DNA of 64,000 bases from the NCBI GenBank assembly GCA_945948535.1, contig CAMFBN010000006.1:1-64000 (forward strand), in the 5' to 3' direction. The position numbers and the translations under genes were made by a program. The notes beneath the pieces are model-generated. The model saw only the letters and a program-made list of their open reading frames with translations. It ran no database searches and was not told the origin of the DNA. The stretch comes from an uncultured Clostridia bacterium. Lineage in GTDB: Bacteria > Bacillota > Clostridia > Oscillospirales > Oscillospiraceae. The stretch's first letter is position 1. Each line of letters starts with the position of its first letter. Shown piece by piece: positions 35,123 through 43,293 of the stretch.

Positions 35123-36979
35123 GTGAAGAATAGAGCAATGATCAGTTTTGTGCTGTGCGCCGGTATGATGCTGACAGGGTGTGTCTCCGGCAGCAGTGCA
35201 ACTGTGGCAACTGTTACCGCTGCGGGAACAGCGCCCACGGAGGCAACCATTGCGGCGGAAAAAACCGACATTTTCAGCGACCGGGATATGGACACATCCT
35301 ATTCCAAAACGGACAGTATTGCCGTTGTACTGACCGGTGACGCCGTCTCCTGTAATAGCGGCAATGTGGATATTTCCGGTACGACAGTGACCATCGAAAA
35401 GGAAGGCACTTATCTTCTCAGCGGAACACTGGACGATGGTGTAATCCTTGTAGATGCGGACAAAGCTGATAAAATTCATCTGGTTTTGAATGGCGTATCT
35501 ATCCACAGCGAAGCGAGCGCTCCAATTTTTGTCCGTCAGGCGGACAAAGTGTTTGTAACGCTGGCGGCAGGAACCCAGAACAGCCTGACAAACGGCGGCA
35601 GCTTCACGCCGGATGGGGATACCAATGTGGACGCGGTGATTTTCTCCAAGGAGGACCTGACTCTGAACGGAACCGGAACGCTGACCATTACCAGTCCCGG
35701 CGGGCACGGCGTTGTCTCCAAGGATTCCCTGAAAATAACCGGGGGCACCTACGCCATTGACGCGGAGGCCCACGGACTGTGCGGCAAGGATGCGGTGAGC
35801 ATTGCGGATGGCACCTTTGATATCATCGCCGGGAAGGACGGCATTCACGCTGAAAACAGCGAGGACGCAGAGCTGGGCAGAGTCTATCTGGAAAACGGCG
35901 CCTATCGCATCAACGCTGAAGGAGACGGCATCAGCGCTTCCGGGAGCTGTCGGATTGTGGACGGAGACTATGCCATCACAACTGGCGGCGGCAGCGAGAA
36001 CGCCCAAAAGCCTGCCTCCAATCCGGGCTTTGGCAGAGGACAGAAGGGCGGAGGTACCCCCGCTGGCAAACCGCAGTTTGATTCTCAGGACTTCCCGGAA
36101 CGGGGAGCGGACGGAAAGGGCGGAATCAAGGGAATGGAACGAATAGATCCGCCCCAGGAGCCTGCGGGGGGACAGGAGCCCGCAGCTACCACGGCGGAAG
36201 CCGATACCGTCAGCACCAAGGGCATCAAGGCAAAAAGCCTGACCATTGAGGGCGGTACCTTCACCATCGATTCTGCCGATGACGGTCTCCATACCGATGG
36301 AAATCTGACCCTTCGAGGCGGAACACTGGAAATTGCCTCCGGCGACGACGGCATCCACGCTGATGATACTGTGACCATTGCTTCCGGCGCCATCCACATT
36401 ACGGAAAGCTATGAGGGAATCGAGGGTCAGCACGTTGTCATTCAGGGCGGCGAGATCACGCTGACGGCCACCGACGACGGCCTGAACGCCGCAGGCGGTA
36501 TGGATGGCAGTGGCTTTGGCAAACGCGGCGATACCTTCGCCAAGTCCGGCGAGACCCCCAGCATTGTGATTTCCGGCGGCAGCGTCGATGTCACAGCCTT
36601 CGGCGACGGCATTGACGCCAACGGTACACTGGAGATCACCGGCGGTACTGTGACCGTCAGTGGCCCCACCTATGGAGATACCTCTGTTCTGGACTACGAC
36701 ATTTCCGGAACAATCACCGGCGGCGCCTTCATTGGTACAGGCGCGTCCTCAATGGCACAGAACTTCTCCGTCAGCACGCAGGGGGTAATCTGCGTGAATG
36801 TGGGCGCACAGAACGCAGGCACGAACATCACCTTGACGGACCATAATGGAACGGTTGTCCTGTCCCACACGCCGGCACTGGACTATGAAATTGTGATTCT
36901 CAGTGCTCCTTCGATTCAGTCGGGCGAAAGCTATACACTGAACGTTGGCGGTTCCACGCAGGTATCCACCGCGAAATAA
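35123..36979 (+). CDS. Surface lipoprotein with beta-helix carbohydrate-binding-type repeats
   Basis: 618 aa beginning at GTG 35123 (GGAGGAAG upstream). The signal ends in a lipobox, MMLTGCVSG. Repeated segments such as GTLDDGVILVDADK, TLTITSPGGHGV, GGTFTIDSADDGLH and GGTLEIASGDDGIH give a right-handed parallel beta-helix, as in the DUF4353-type 'carbohydrate-binding' proteins. A Gly/Pro/Lys-rich low-complexity insert interrupts it at about residues 295-360. It is the third gene of the VTC operon; the CotH kinase often found in such clusters is absent. Confidence 0.82.
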   Translation: MKNRAMISFVLCAGMMLTGCVSGSSATVATVTAAGTAPTEATIAAEKTDIFSDRDMDTSYSKTDSIAVVLTGDAVSCNSGNVDISGTTVTIEKEGTYLLSGTLDDGVILVDADKADKIHLVLNGVSIHSEASAPIFVRQADKVFVTLAAGTQNSLTNGGSFTPDGDTNVDAVIFSKEDLTLNGTGTLTITSPGGHGVVSKDSLKITGGTYAIDAEAHGLCGKDAVSIADGTFDIIAGKDGIHAENSEDAELGRVYLENGAYRINAEGDGISASGSCRIVDGDYAITTGGGSENAQKPASNPGFGRGQKGGGTPAGKPQFDSQDFPERGADGKGGIKGMERIDPPQEPAGGQEPAATTAEADTVSTKGIKAKSLTIEGGTFTIDSADDGLHTDGNLTLRGGTLEIASGDDGIHADDTVTIASGAIHITESYEGIEGQHVVIQGGEITLTATDDGLNAAGGMDGSGFGKRGDTFAKSGETPSIVISGGSVDVTAFGDGIDANGTLEITGGTVTVSGPTYGDTSVLDYDISGTITGGAFIGTGASSMAQNFSVSTQGVICVNVGAQNAGTNITLTDHNGTVVLSHTPALDYEIVILSAPSIQSGESYTLNVGGSTQVSTAK

Positions 36980-36988
36980 ACGCATAGG

Positions 36989-37019
36989 CCGGGACTCCCA
37001 CCTCAGGGAGTCCTGGCAT
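36989..37019. terminator. Hairpin after the VTC operon
   Basis: CCGGGACTCCC and GGGAGTCCTGG form an 11-bp stem downstream of the operon. The T tract is weak. Confidence 0.55.
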
Positions 37020-37032
37020 TCTAATGGATGAT

Positions 37033-37530
37033 TCAGTAAAGGGAACGGATAATCTCAGCACACCGCTCCAGCCCCAGTACACCGCTGTCAAGCGTAACAT
37101 GGTAGTTCTGGGATTGTCCCCACTTCTTGTCCGTATAGAAGCGATGGTAGGCAGCCCGGCGCTTGTCCTTGTCCTTAAGCCGCTGCTCCGGGGAAGCGTC
37201 CCGCTCACCGTAGACCTCAACAATCCGCTTTGACCGGAAATTCAGATCTGCGTGGATAAAGACCTTCAGGCAATCTGCTGTGTCCCGGAGGATGTAATCC
37301 GCGCAGCGGCCCACGATGACACAGGACCCCTTCCGGGCAAGCTCTGTAATGATTTGATATTGGATTGTCCACAGATAATCTTCGTTGGTAGGGCCATAGG
37401 CACGGTTGGAGAATACATTGGCAAGCACGCCGCCGGGGGTATATTCCCCGGCTTCCAGGATGTAGCCCTCGCTGAACCCGCTCTCCTCGGCAATTTTCTG
37501 GATGATCTCCGCGTCATAACAGTCTGCCAA
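37033..37530 (-). pseudogene. Cytidylate kinase-like protein, 5'-truncated
   Basis: 165 codons match the middle and C-terminal part of the cytidylate-kinase-like family: YDAEIIQKIAEESGFSEGY, GSCVIVGRCADYIL, YHRFYTDKKWGQ and YHVTLDSGVLGL. The N-terminal P-loop part is missing. In another frame, directly upstream, ARIGRLL followed by a stop looks like the end of the lost segment, so a deletion with a frameshift is likely. The only in-frame start is a TTG with no ribosome site. Confidence 0.7.
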
Positions 37531-37652
37531 TACGCGCTGTTCCCAAATGCTGATTGGATTGTTCCATTGGTATCACGTTCCTTTGCATAATAATAGCGTG
37601 CAGCCTGAAAACGCTGGATTTACGCCGCAGGCTACACGCTTAATGGATGTAT

Positions 37653-37892
37653 TTAGTTCAGATAGTCGCCCACAGGACAGGAGTTATACTGTTTTATGAC
37701 TTTTAAGAGGATTGAGCCATCCTCTTGAGGAATTTCCTCCACAATTTTGTACTTTGTGCGGTTCCGACCCAAGTTTGCCTTATAATGCGCCACTTCTTCC
37801 GTTACCAGCTTTACTGCGTAATCGTGTTCTACATCCTCCTTCAGCAGGAAATGAAGTGTCTGGCAGATGCACGTCGCTTTTACCCGTTTCAT
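37653..37892 (-). CDS. Conserved hypothetical protein, 79 aa
   Basis: Starts at ATG 37892 (MKRVKATCICQTLHFLL) with GAGG upstream. It is a small soluble alpha/beta protein with the blocks EEVAHYKANLGRNRTKYKIVEE and ILLKVIKQYNSCPVGDYL, which look conserved, but I assign no function. A leader hairpin with a T tract lies just upstream. Confidence 0.6.
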   Translation of the reverse strand: MKRVKATCICQTLHFLLKEDVEHDYAVKLVTEEVAHYKANLGRNRTKYKIVEEIPQEDGSILLKVIKQYNSCPVGDYLN

Positions 37893-37908
37893 TCTGATAC
37901 CCTCTTTC

Positions 37909-37956
37909 AAAAATAGTGGCACCTCTGCGCAACTGGATTTACGCAGAGATGCCACT
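37909..37956 (-). terminator. Leader hairpin with T tract ahead of the 79-aa gene
   Basis: AGTGGCATCTCTGCG and CGCAGAGGTGCCACT (one mismatch) followed by ATTTTTG on the minus strand. There is no gene upstream on this strand that would need a terminator, so it is either an attenuator or a promoter-proximal stop. Confidence 0.6.
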
Positions 37957-38115
37957 CGTTACAATCATAGTATACTTCGTTTTGTGATGGGTTGCAAAGG
38001 ACAATTTACACAAAAAACAGCCGTTTTCCTTTGGGAAAAACTGCCTTTGCAATTGCGGGCCCATTTTTGATACAATATGGTTGTATTCAATTGCCCAGTG
38101 GAAGGATGATGAAAC

Positions 38116-38595
38116 GTGTATCGGAAAGGCGACTATATCAGCTATAACGGACATGGTGTCTGCCGGATCGGAGATATTCGAAAAATGAACTTTGGAAATG
38201 GGGAACAGGAATACCTTGTGATTGAACCGATTGCTTCCGGCAGCGCGACGATTTACCTGCCGGCGGAGAATCCAAAGGCGCAGACGCGGATGCGTCCGGT
38301 GCTGACCCGGGAAGAAATCGATTCTATCATTTTCAGTGTCAGAAACGACCAAATGCCGTGGATACTGGATCGTAAGGCCAGAATGGCTCTGTTCCAGCAG
38401 ATACTGTCCCGGAGAGATACACGGGAACTGCTTCTGCTGGCAAGCTGTCTGCACAAGCGAAAAATAGAAGCAGGACTCCCGACCAGTGAAATGGATATCC
38501 TGCATAAAGTGGAGGGTATGATTGAGCAGGAGTTTTCCTTTGCTCTGAATATCAGCAGGGCGGAGATTGGACAGTACATTCGAGATCGGCTGTGA
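38116..38595 (+). CDS. CarD-family transcriptional regulator
   Basis: 159 aa beginning at GTG 38116. The N-terminal CarD/TRCF RNA-polymerase-interacting domain has GDYISYNGHGVCRIGDI and EYLVIEPI, with TIYLPAEN. The helical C-terminal half (about residues 65-159) would contact promoter DNA upstream of -10. CarD proteins stabilise open complexes. It lies inside the cotJC element, an unusual cargo. Confidence 0.88.
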   Translation: MYRKGDYISYNGHGVCRIGDIRKMNFGNGEQEYLVIEPIASGSATIYLPAENPKAQTRMRPVLTREEIDSIIFSVRNDQMPWILDRKARMALFQQILSRRDTRELLLLASCLHKRKIEAGLPTSEMDILHKVEGMIEQEFSFALNISRAEIGQYIRDRL

Positions 38596-38661
38596 GATGC
38601 AGCCAGACCTCAGACATCCTTCAAAGAAGGGGCGCACAATGATTATGTCCCCATGAAAAAT

Positions 38662-38697
38662 GGAAAGGACTCGGGCAGAAGTGCCTGAGTCCTTTCC
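38662..38697 (+). terminator. Terminator after carD
   Basis: GGAAAGGACTCGGGCA, loop GAAG, TGCCTGAGTCCTTTCC, then GCTTT. A strong 16-bp stem. Confidence 0.75.
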
Positions 38698-38714
38698 GCT
38701 TTGCGTTATGAACA

Positions 38715-38738
38715 CATAGGTTCCCTCGGGAACCTATG
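38715..38738. repeat. Perfect 10-bp hairpin
   Basis: CATAGGTTCC, loop CTCG, GGAACCTATG, without a T tract. It lies between carD and tetR next to a larger palindrome. Confidence 0.6.
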
Positions 38739-38754
38739 AATAAATCACCTGCGG

Positions 38755-38875
38755 CTGAGCAGCGGGCCTTTTGCTTTCCCAGTGCGGTTTGAAAAACAGG
38801 AAATACACACAGTATTCTTCTGTTTTTCAAATCTTCCGGGAAAACAAAATCTCATGCTGTCAGCTCTTGCTGATT
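38755..38875. repeat. Long imperfect palindrome upstream of tetR's 3' end
   Basis: The centre is TTTGAAAAACAGGAAATAC facing GTATTCTTCTGTTTTTCAAA. Outward the arms continue imperfectly, with CTTTTGCTTTCCC facing GGGAAAACAAAATC. The overall size of about 120 bp, with no coding, resembles a miniature inverted-repeat element or a large RNA hairpin. Confidence 0.5.
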
Positions 38876-38889
38876 TAATCAGAGCTTCC

Positions 38890-39423
38890 CTAGTTCCGAT
38901 TCGGAAAGCGACCGATTTGGTAAAATACCTCCGAAAGCTCATCTACGCTCTCTGCTTTCCCATTTTGGAGCCAGACCAGACCGGTGTTGTACAGGGAACC
39001 GGTGTACATATACAGCTCGTAACGTTCAATAGAACGTTGGGGCATATTCCCGGCAATTTCCTCATGAAACTGGTTGAGCTTCTCCAGAATGAGGGAGCCA
39101 TATCCAAAGCGGTGCAGATCCAGTATCTGCTTTTCATACCGGCTGAAGAATTCAAAACTTCTGCGCATATTATCGTAAGTATAGTAGTTATCGCCATCGT
39201 ATTGAACCTCTGCCCGGAACTGTTCCAGAACATCGGTGATCAGCGTGGTAATCACGCTTTCCTTCGACGAGTAATTGCGGTAAAAGGACGCACGGGCCAC
39301 ACCGGCTTCTGATATGATCTCCGTGACTGTGATGTCAGAAATACTTTTTTCATTCAATAGTGTTAATAAAGCGGCTGTGATCCGTGCTTTTACCCGTATA
39401 TTTGCTTCCTGACGTTTGTTCAT
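38890..39423 (-). CDS. TetR/AcrR-family regulator
   Basis: 177 aa. The N-terminal helix-turn-helix is ITVTEIISEAGVARASFYRNYSSKESV, classic TetR. The C-terminal ligand and dimer domain (about residues 60-177) is of the TetR_C-type with LYNTGLVWLQNG. It is divergent from degV; a palindrome in the intergenic region is a likely operator. Confidence 0.9.
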   Translation of the reverse strand: MNKRQEANIRVKARITAALLTLLNEKSISDITVTEIISEAGVARASFYRNYSSKESVITTLITDVLEQFRAEVQYDGDNYYTYDNMRRSFEFFSRYEKQILDLHRFGYGSLILEKLNQFHEEIAGNMPQRSIERYELYMYTGSLYNTGLVWLQNGKAESVDELSEVFYQIGRFPNRN

Positions 39424-39501
39424 TGATAGCTCCTTGCAATATATGATATAAATACTGCGTTTTTGTCTCAGTTTGCCTTATTGCGGCAGTCAGTGAAATA
39501 A

Positions 39502-39515
39502 GATACAATTGTATC
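39502..39515. promoter_or_regulatory. Probable TetR operator (14-bp palindrome)
   Basis: GATACAATTGTATC is a perfect palindrome between the divergent tetR and degV genes. It contains TACAAT on both strands, so a bound repressor could cover both -10 regions. Confidence 0.5.
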
Positions 39516-39630
39516 ATTTCATTATATCTATTTGAAAGTCCCGTTGTCAACAGCTGACCATATGAATGATTACAACTTGCCGGATGGAAGGGACTGCGCC
39601 GATTATGTGGATAAACAGAAAGGAAACGCT

Positions 39631-40497
39631 ATGAAAATTGCGATTACGACAGACAGCAACAGCGGCATCACTGCCCAGGAGGCGGAGAAGCTGGGGGTTT
39701 TCTTGCTTCCCATGCCGGTGATAATCGATGAGGAAACCTATCTGGAGGGTTTGAATATTCACACAGAGCAGCTGTTTGCGGCGATGGAACTGGAGCGCGG
39801 TGTTTCTTCATCCCAACCGGCACCGGGCAGCATTCTCCAATTGTGGAATTCTATTTTTGAGCAGGGCTATGACGCCATCGTATATATTCCCATGACCAGC
39901 GGACTCAGCGGAAGCTGTCAGAATGCCGCTATGCTCGCGGAAGACTTCGAAGGCAGAGTATATGTGGTGGACAATCACAGAATCTCCGTGACCCAGCGGG
40001 GGTCGGTGCTGGAAGCGAAGCATATGGCGGACGCGGGATATCCGCCGGAAGAAATCAAAGCGTATCTGGAGGCATCTGCGTTTCAGGCCAGCATCTATCT
40101 GACGGTTGCGGATTTAAAGTATCTTCAGCGGGGTGGACGGCTCAGTTCCTCGGCGGCTTTGCTGGGAACGCTTCTGAATATCAAGCCGATTCTTTCCATA
40201 CAGGGTTACCAAATTGACGTATTTTCAAAGGTCCGCGGATTGAAGGCATGTGAGAAGAAAATGATCGAAGCGGTTCAAAACGATATTTCGACACGCTTTG
40301 CGGATGTTCCCATGGAAAAGCTCCGAATTGAGGCAGGCGGAACCCAACGGAATCAAGAGGACAGGGACCACTGGCAGTCGACAGTTCAGGCGGCGTTCCC
40401 GGGTGCGGCAGTGGAGTATGTGACGCTTCCGTGCAGTATTGCCAGCCATGTTGGACCGGATTGTATGGCGATGGCTGTTTTTGCCAGTGAATATTGA
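39631..40497 (+). CDS. DegV-family fatty-acid-binding protein
   Basis: 288 aa from ATG 39631 (AAAGGAAA upstream); the track start is 33 codons too early. IAITTDSNSGITAQEAEKLGV and YIPMTSGLSGSCQNAAML are DegV hallmarks (lipid carboxylate-binding Thr/Ser), as are DLKYLQRGGRLSSSAALLGTLLNIKPIL. FakB-type members bring exogenous fatty acids to FakA kinase. No fakA is adjacent. It may be controlled by the divergent TetR. Confidence 0.92.
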   Translation: MKIAITTDSNSGITAQEAEKLGVFLLPMPVIIDEETYLEGLNIHTEQLFAAMELERGVSSSQPAPGSILQLWNSIFEQGYDAIVYIPMTSGLSGSCQNAAMLAEDFEGRVYVVDNHRISVTQRGSVLEAKHMADAGYPPEEIKAYLEASAFQASIYLTVADLKYLQRGGRLSSSAALLGTLLNIKPILSIQGYQIDVFSKVRGLKACEKKMIEAVQNDISTRFADVPMEKLRIEAGGTQRNQEDRDHWQSTVQAAFPGAAVEYVTLPCSIASHVGPDCMAMAVFASEY

Positions 40498-40601
40498 CAG
40501 ACGGCGCCTGCGGAGAGGTGATCGTCCTTGATGGAAATTTCCGCTAATGCGGGCGCATAACATAGAAACTATTGGTTGCATAACGGATATTTGCAGTATT
40601 T

Positions 40602-41921
40602 TTAGAGGGAATTTTGAATATAAAAAACGAGACCCGCCGCGTTGGCCAGGAACCAGCCGATAGGAATGGAGCACCAAATCGCGACCACGCCCAGCGGCGT
40701 ATGGGGCGCCAGTGCGTAAGACAGGGCTACGCGGGTGCCCAGAGAAATGATGGTGAGAGTCAGGGAAATGTGGGGCCTGCGGATGCCGCGGAAGTAACCG
40801 TACCAAAGGAACAGCACGCCGATGCCCACATACATGGCACCCTCAATCCGTAGGTATCGGGCGCCTTCCGCAATGATTTCTGTCTCACTGGCATCAACAA
40901 AAAATCCCATCAGATTTCCGGCGAAGAGGAAGATCAGAACGGAGATGGCAAGACAGAAGCAGGCAGAAGCAAGAAAGGAAATTCTCGTTCCCTTACGGAT
41001 GCGGTCTTCCTTTTTGGCACCGTAGTTCTGTGAAACGAACAGGGAGTAGGCGTTGCCGAATTCCTGTGCGGGCATATAGACGATGGTGTCAATTTTGACG
41101 GCGGCAGCGAAAGCGGCCATAATGGCGGCGCCAAAGCTATTGACCAGGCCCTGAATCATGAGAATGCCAAAATTCATGACAGACTGCTGGATGCCCGTTG
41201 CGACATCGTTGACAATGATTTCCCGAAGCCTGTGAAAACTCCGTCCTGGGGACTTGTCTCCACGCAGGATTGGGAGCCTGGCAAGTGAATAGGCGGCGAT
41301 GCCGATACCGGAGGCAGCTTGCGCGATTACCGTCGCCCAGGCAGCGCCGCCAACGCCCATGTTCAGGCCCACAACGAACCCAATATCCAACACAATGTTC
41401 AGTCCGGCGGATACGGCCAGAAAAATCAGTGGCACCATGGAGTTGCCCATAGCCCGAAGCAGATACGAGAAGAAATTGTAAAGAAATACGAAGAGAATAC
41501 CCACAAACACTGCGGAAACATATTCCCGGGTCATCTCCATCAGTTCTGTCGGCGTTTGCAGCAGATTCAGAATGGACTGCATTCCCGGGTAGATAACGAG
41601 GTAGATTAGCCCGGATACAACAAGAATAAACCAAAACGACAGCCGGATATCCTCCCGGAGTCTTCCATCCTCACCGGCGCCGTAGTCGGCGGAAAAGAAG
41701 GCACCGCTTCCCATGCACAGGCCGATGATAATAGAGGTAATGAAGATCATCAGCGTGTAGGCGGAGCCCACGGAGGCCAGCGCATCCGCGCCGATGCACT
41801 TGCCGACGATCAGCGTGTCCGCCAGATTATATACCTGCTGCAAAAGATTTCCCGCAATCATAGGCAAGGAAAAACGAATGAGCTTCTGAAAAATAGAACC
41901 TTCTGTTAAATTGATTTCCAT
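40602..41921 (-). CDS. MATE-family efflux transporter
   Basis: 439 aa from ATG 41921 (GGAG nine bases upstream), with twelve membrane segments in two repeats. FSLPMIAGNLLQQVYNLADTLIVGK begins repeat 1 and VATGIQQSVMNFGILMIQGLVN repeat 2. It exports cationic drugs or metabolites using Na+ or H+. Convergent with degV and unlinked to its neighbours by spacing. Confidence 0.92.
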   Translation of the reverse strand: MEINLTEGSIFQKLIRFSLPMIAGNLLQQVYNLADTLIVGKCIGADALASVGSAYTLMIFITSIIIGLCMGSGAFFSADYGAGEDGRLREDIRLSFWFILVVSGLIYLVIYPGMQSILNLLQTPTELMEMTREYVSAVFVGILFVFLYNFFSYLLRAMGNSMVPLIFLAVSAGLNIVLDIGFVVGLNMGVGGAAWATVIAQAASGIGIAAYSLARLPILRGDKSPGRSFHRLREIIVNDVATGIQQSVMNFGILMIQGLVNSFGAAIMAAFAAAVKIDTIVYMPAQEFGNAYSLFVSQNYGAKKEDRIRKGTRISFLASACFCLAISVLIFLFAGNLMGFFVDASETEIIAEGARYLRIEGAMYVGIGVLFLWYGYFRGIRRPHISLTLTIISLGTRVALSYALAPHTPLGVVAIWCSIPIGWFLANAAGLVFYIQNSL

Positions 41922-42137
41922 CTTTATAAACTCCAATCGTAGCTTCCGTATCTTTTCTTGATTTCAGCGTTGATTCAAAAAGCTATTTTACTGTAAAAGC
42001 GGCTAAATTGCAAGACACACCGGATGGAATGGTCACTAAAAACGGATACCGCAAATACGGCTATGCGTATACGCGCCAGTGCGCGCCAGCATGAATTCCG
42101 TTCTGCGCCATATAGCAGGGCAGGGGAGGAATGTCTG

Positions 42138-42260
42138 ATGAAGTCGAAAGCAGATACATCAGTGGGAGAGGCGATTCCAGATCTGGATAAACCGGAATAC
42201 ATCATTTCCCGGCTCACCCGGAAAAATCTGTCCTCTGTTCCCTCGAAAAGAGGAATCTGA
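42138..42260 (+). CDS. Possible small ORF, 40 aa
   Basis: MKSKADTSVGEAIPDLDKPE begins nine bases after GGGAGG, a good ribosome site. A hairpin with 13-bp arms follows. I do not recognise the protein; coding status is unproven. The rest of 41922-42394 holds no other gene that I can support. Confidence 0.35.
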   Translation: MKSKADTSVGEAIPDLDKPEYIISRLTRKNLSSVPSKRGI

Positions 42261-42308
42261 TTAGCCTGTCCCGGCGGGACAAATGTTAAAATAAAAAACC
42301 AAAAGAGG

Positions 42309-42341
42309 GGAAAGCACCAGACGTTGAATCTGGTGCTTTCC
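42309..42341. repeat. Hairpin, copy 1 of a repeated stem-loop
   Basis: GGAAAGCACCAGA, 7-base loop, TCTGGTGCTTTCC: perfect 13-bp arms. A near-identical stem-loop lies at 45498-45524. Confidence 0.75.
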
Positions 42342-42394
42342 GTTTCGTAAGAAACCTAAAAAGCCAATTGAAAGGTTTCCAATATCCCTGCCGC

Positions 42395-43285
42395 TCAGTG
42401 CTTCAAGATCCGAATATAATGGTTTGCTTCGCGCAGCACATGATCTGCCAGCAAGGGAAGAATGATGCTGCGAATTTTGCACTGCTGTATTCCTTGCACG
42501 CCTGCTATCTTGAAATCCCGGAAGCGAATGGTTTCTGAAAGAGATTCTGCCATCTGCGTTTTTTGAGCGGCATTTTTGCTGTTTTCCAGAAGTTTGCCAT
42601 ACTCTTTTGCGAAATTATCCGCAGTGCAGAAGAGCTCTGCTTCGCAGGGGTCCAGCAGCCCCCGGATAAACTGGGCGTGCTCCATCATGATCTGGTTCCA
42701 GAAGCATTCATTTTCCTTCATGGAGCACTCGGACAGGTCACCGTCCCGCTCCAGCATTTCCACGAACTTTCGGTACAGCTTCGCCTCCCGCAGAATGTGT
42801 TCGATCAGGAGCGGATAATTCAGAGTGAACATTTCGCATCTTAATGCCCGTTTGAGAATGGTTTCCTTGAAATCGATCAGCCCAGCCAGAAGCTTTAGCG
42901 CAGTGCGGTTCAGTCTGTGCACTTTTTCCTGCATTTGGGTCAGATTACTTTGGCAGTCTCCGGGCCGTAAACACAGGGAATGATTTGTAATTTCCCTGGC
43001 AATGGGAATTCCGGTAAAGCACTCTGTCTGCTTTTCTGTCCAAGCCGTAAACTCCGTCACTACCTCTCCCGACTCGATCACATCCCTACCGACGACACCG
43101 CCTGCCAAAGTAACGGTGTCCCGCAGCAGTGCCTCGAAGCTCTTTTGGTAAAATGCTGCCCTTTCTGAGAAGGAAGGATCGGCAGAGGTGAATCCTGCCC
43201 GCAGGAAAAACGCATGCTCTTTCATGATTCGCCCGAAAAACAGGTGCAGCTCCAATGATTTTACAACATACCGGTTCGTATTCAT
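42395..43285 (-). CDS. DUF2935 protein (helical, probable metal-binding)
   Basis: 296 aa from ATG 43285 with GGAGG upstream. The track's 919-residue ORF simply runs on into the antisense of the oxidase gene. It has two similar all-helical halves: LELHLFFGRIMKEHAFFLRAGF, then YPLLIEHILREAKLYRKFVE with NQIMMEHAQFIRGLLD. These carry His/Glu pairs like ferritin or hemerythrin-type folds, typical of DUF2935. Function unknown. Its promoter region has been replaced by the oxidase fragment. Confidence 0.82.
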   Translation of the reverse strand: MNTNRYVVKSLELHLFFGRIMKEHAFFLRAGFTSADPSFSERAAFYQKSFEALLRDTVTLAGGVVGRDVIESGEVVTEFTAWTEKQTECFTGIPIAREITNHSLCLRPGDCQSNLTQMQEKVHRLNRTALKLLAGLIDFKETILKRALRCEMFTLNYPLLIEHILREAKLYRKFVEMLERDGDLSECSMKENECFWNQIMMEHAQFIRGLLDPCEAELFCTADNFAKEYGKLLENSKNAAQKTQMAESLSETIRFRDFKIAGVQGIQQCKIRSIILPLLADHVLREANHYIRILKH

Positions 43286-43293
43286 AGTACCTC

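Noticed and set aside
34340-36433. 697-codon minus-strand ORF
   Set aside because: Antisense shadow of the DUF4956 and beta-helix genes; no ribosome site or recognisable domain.
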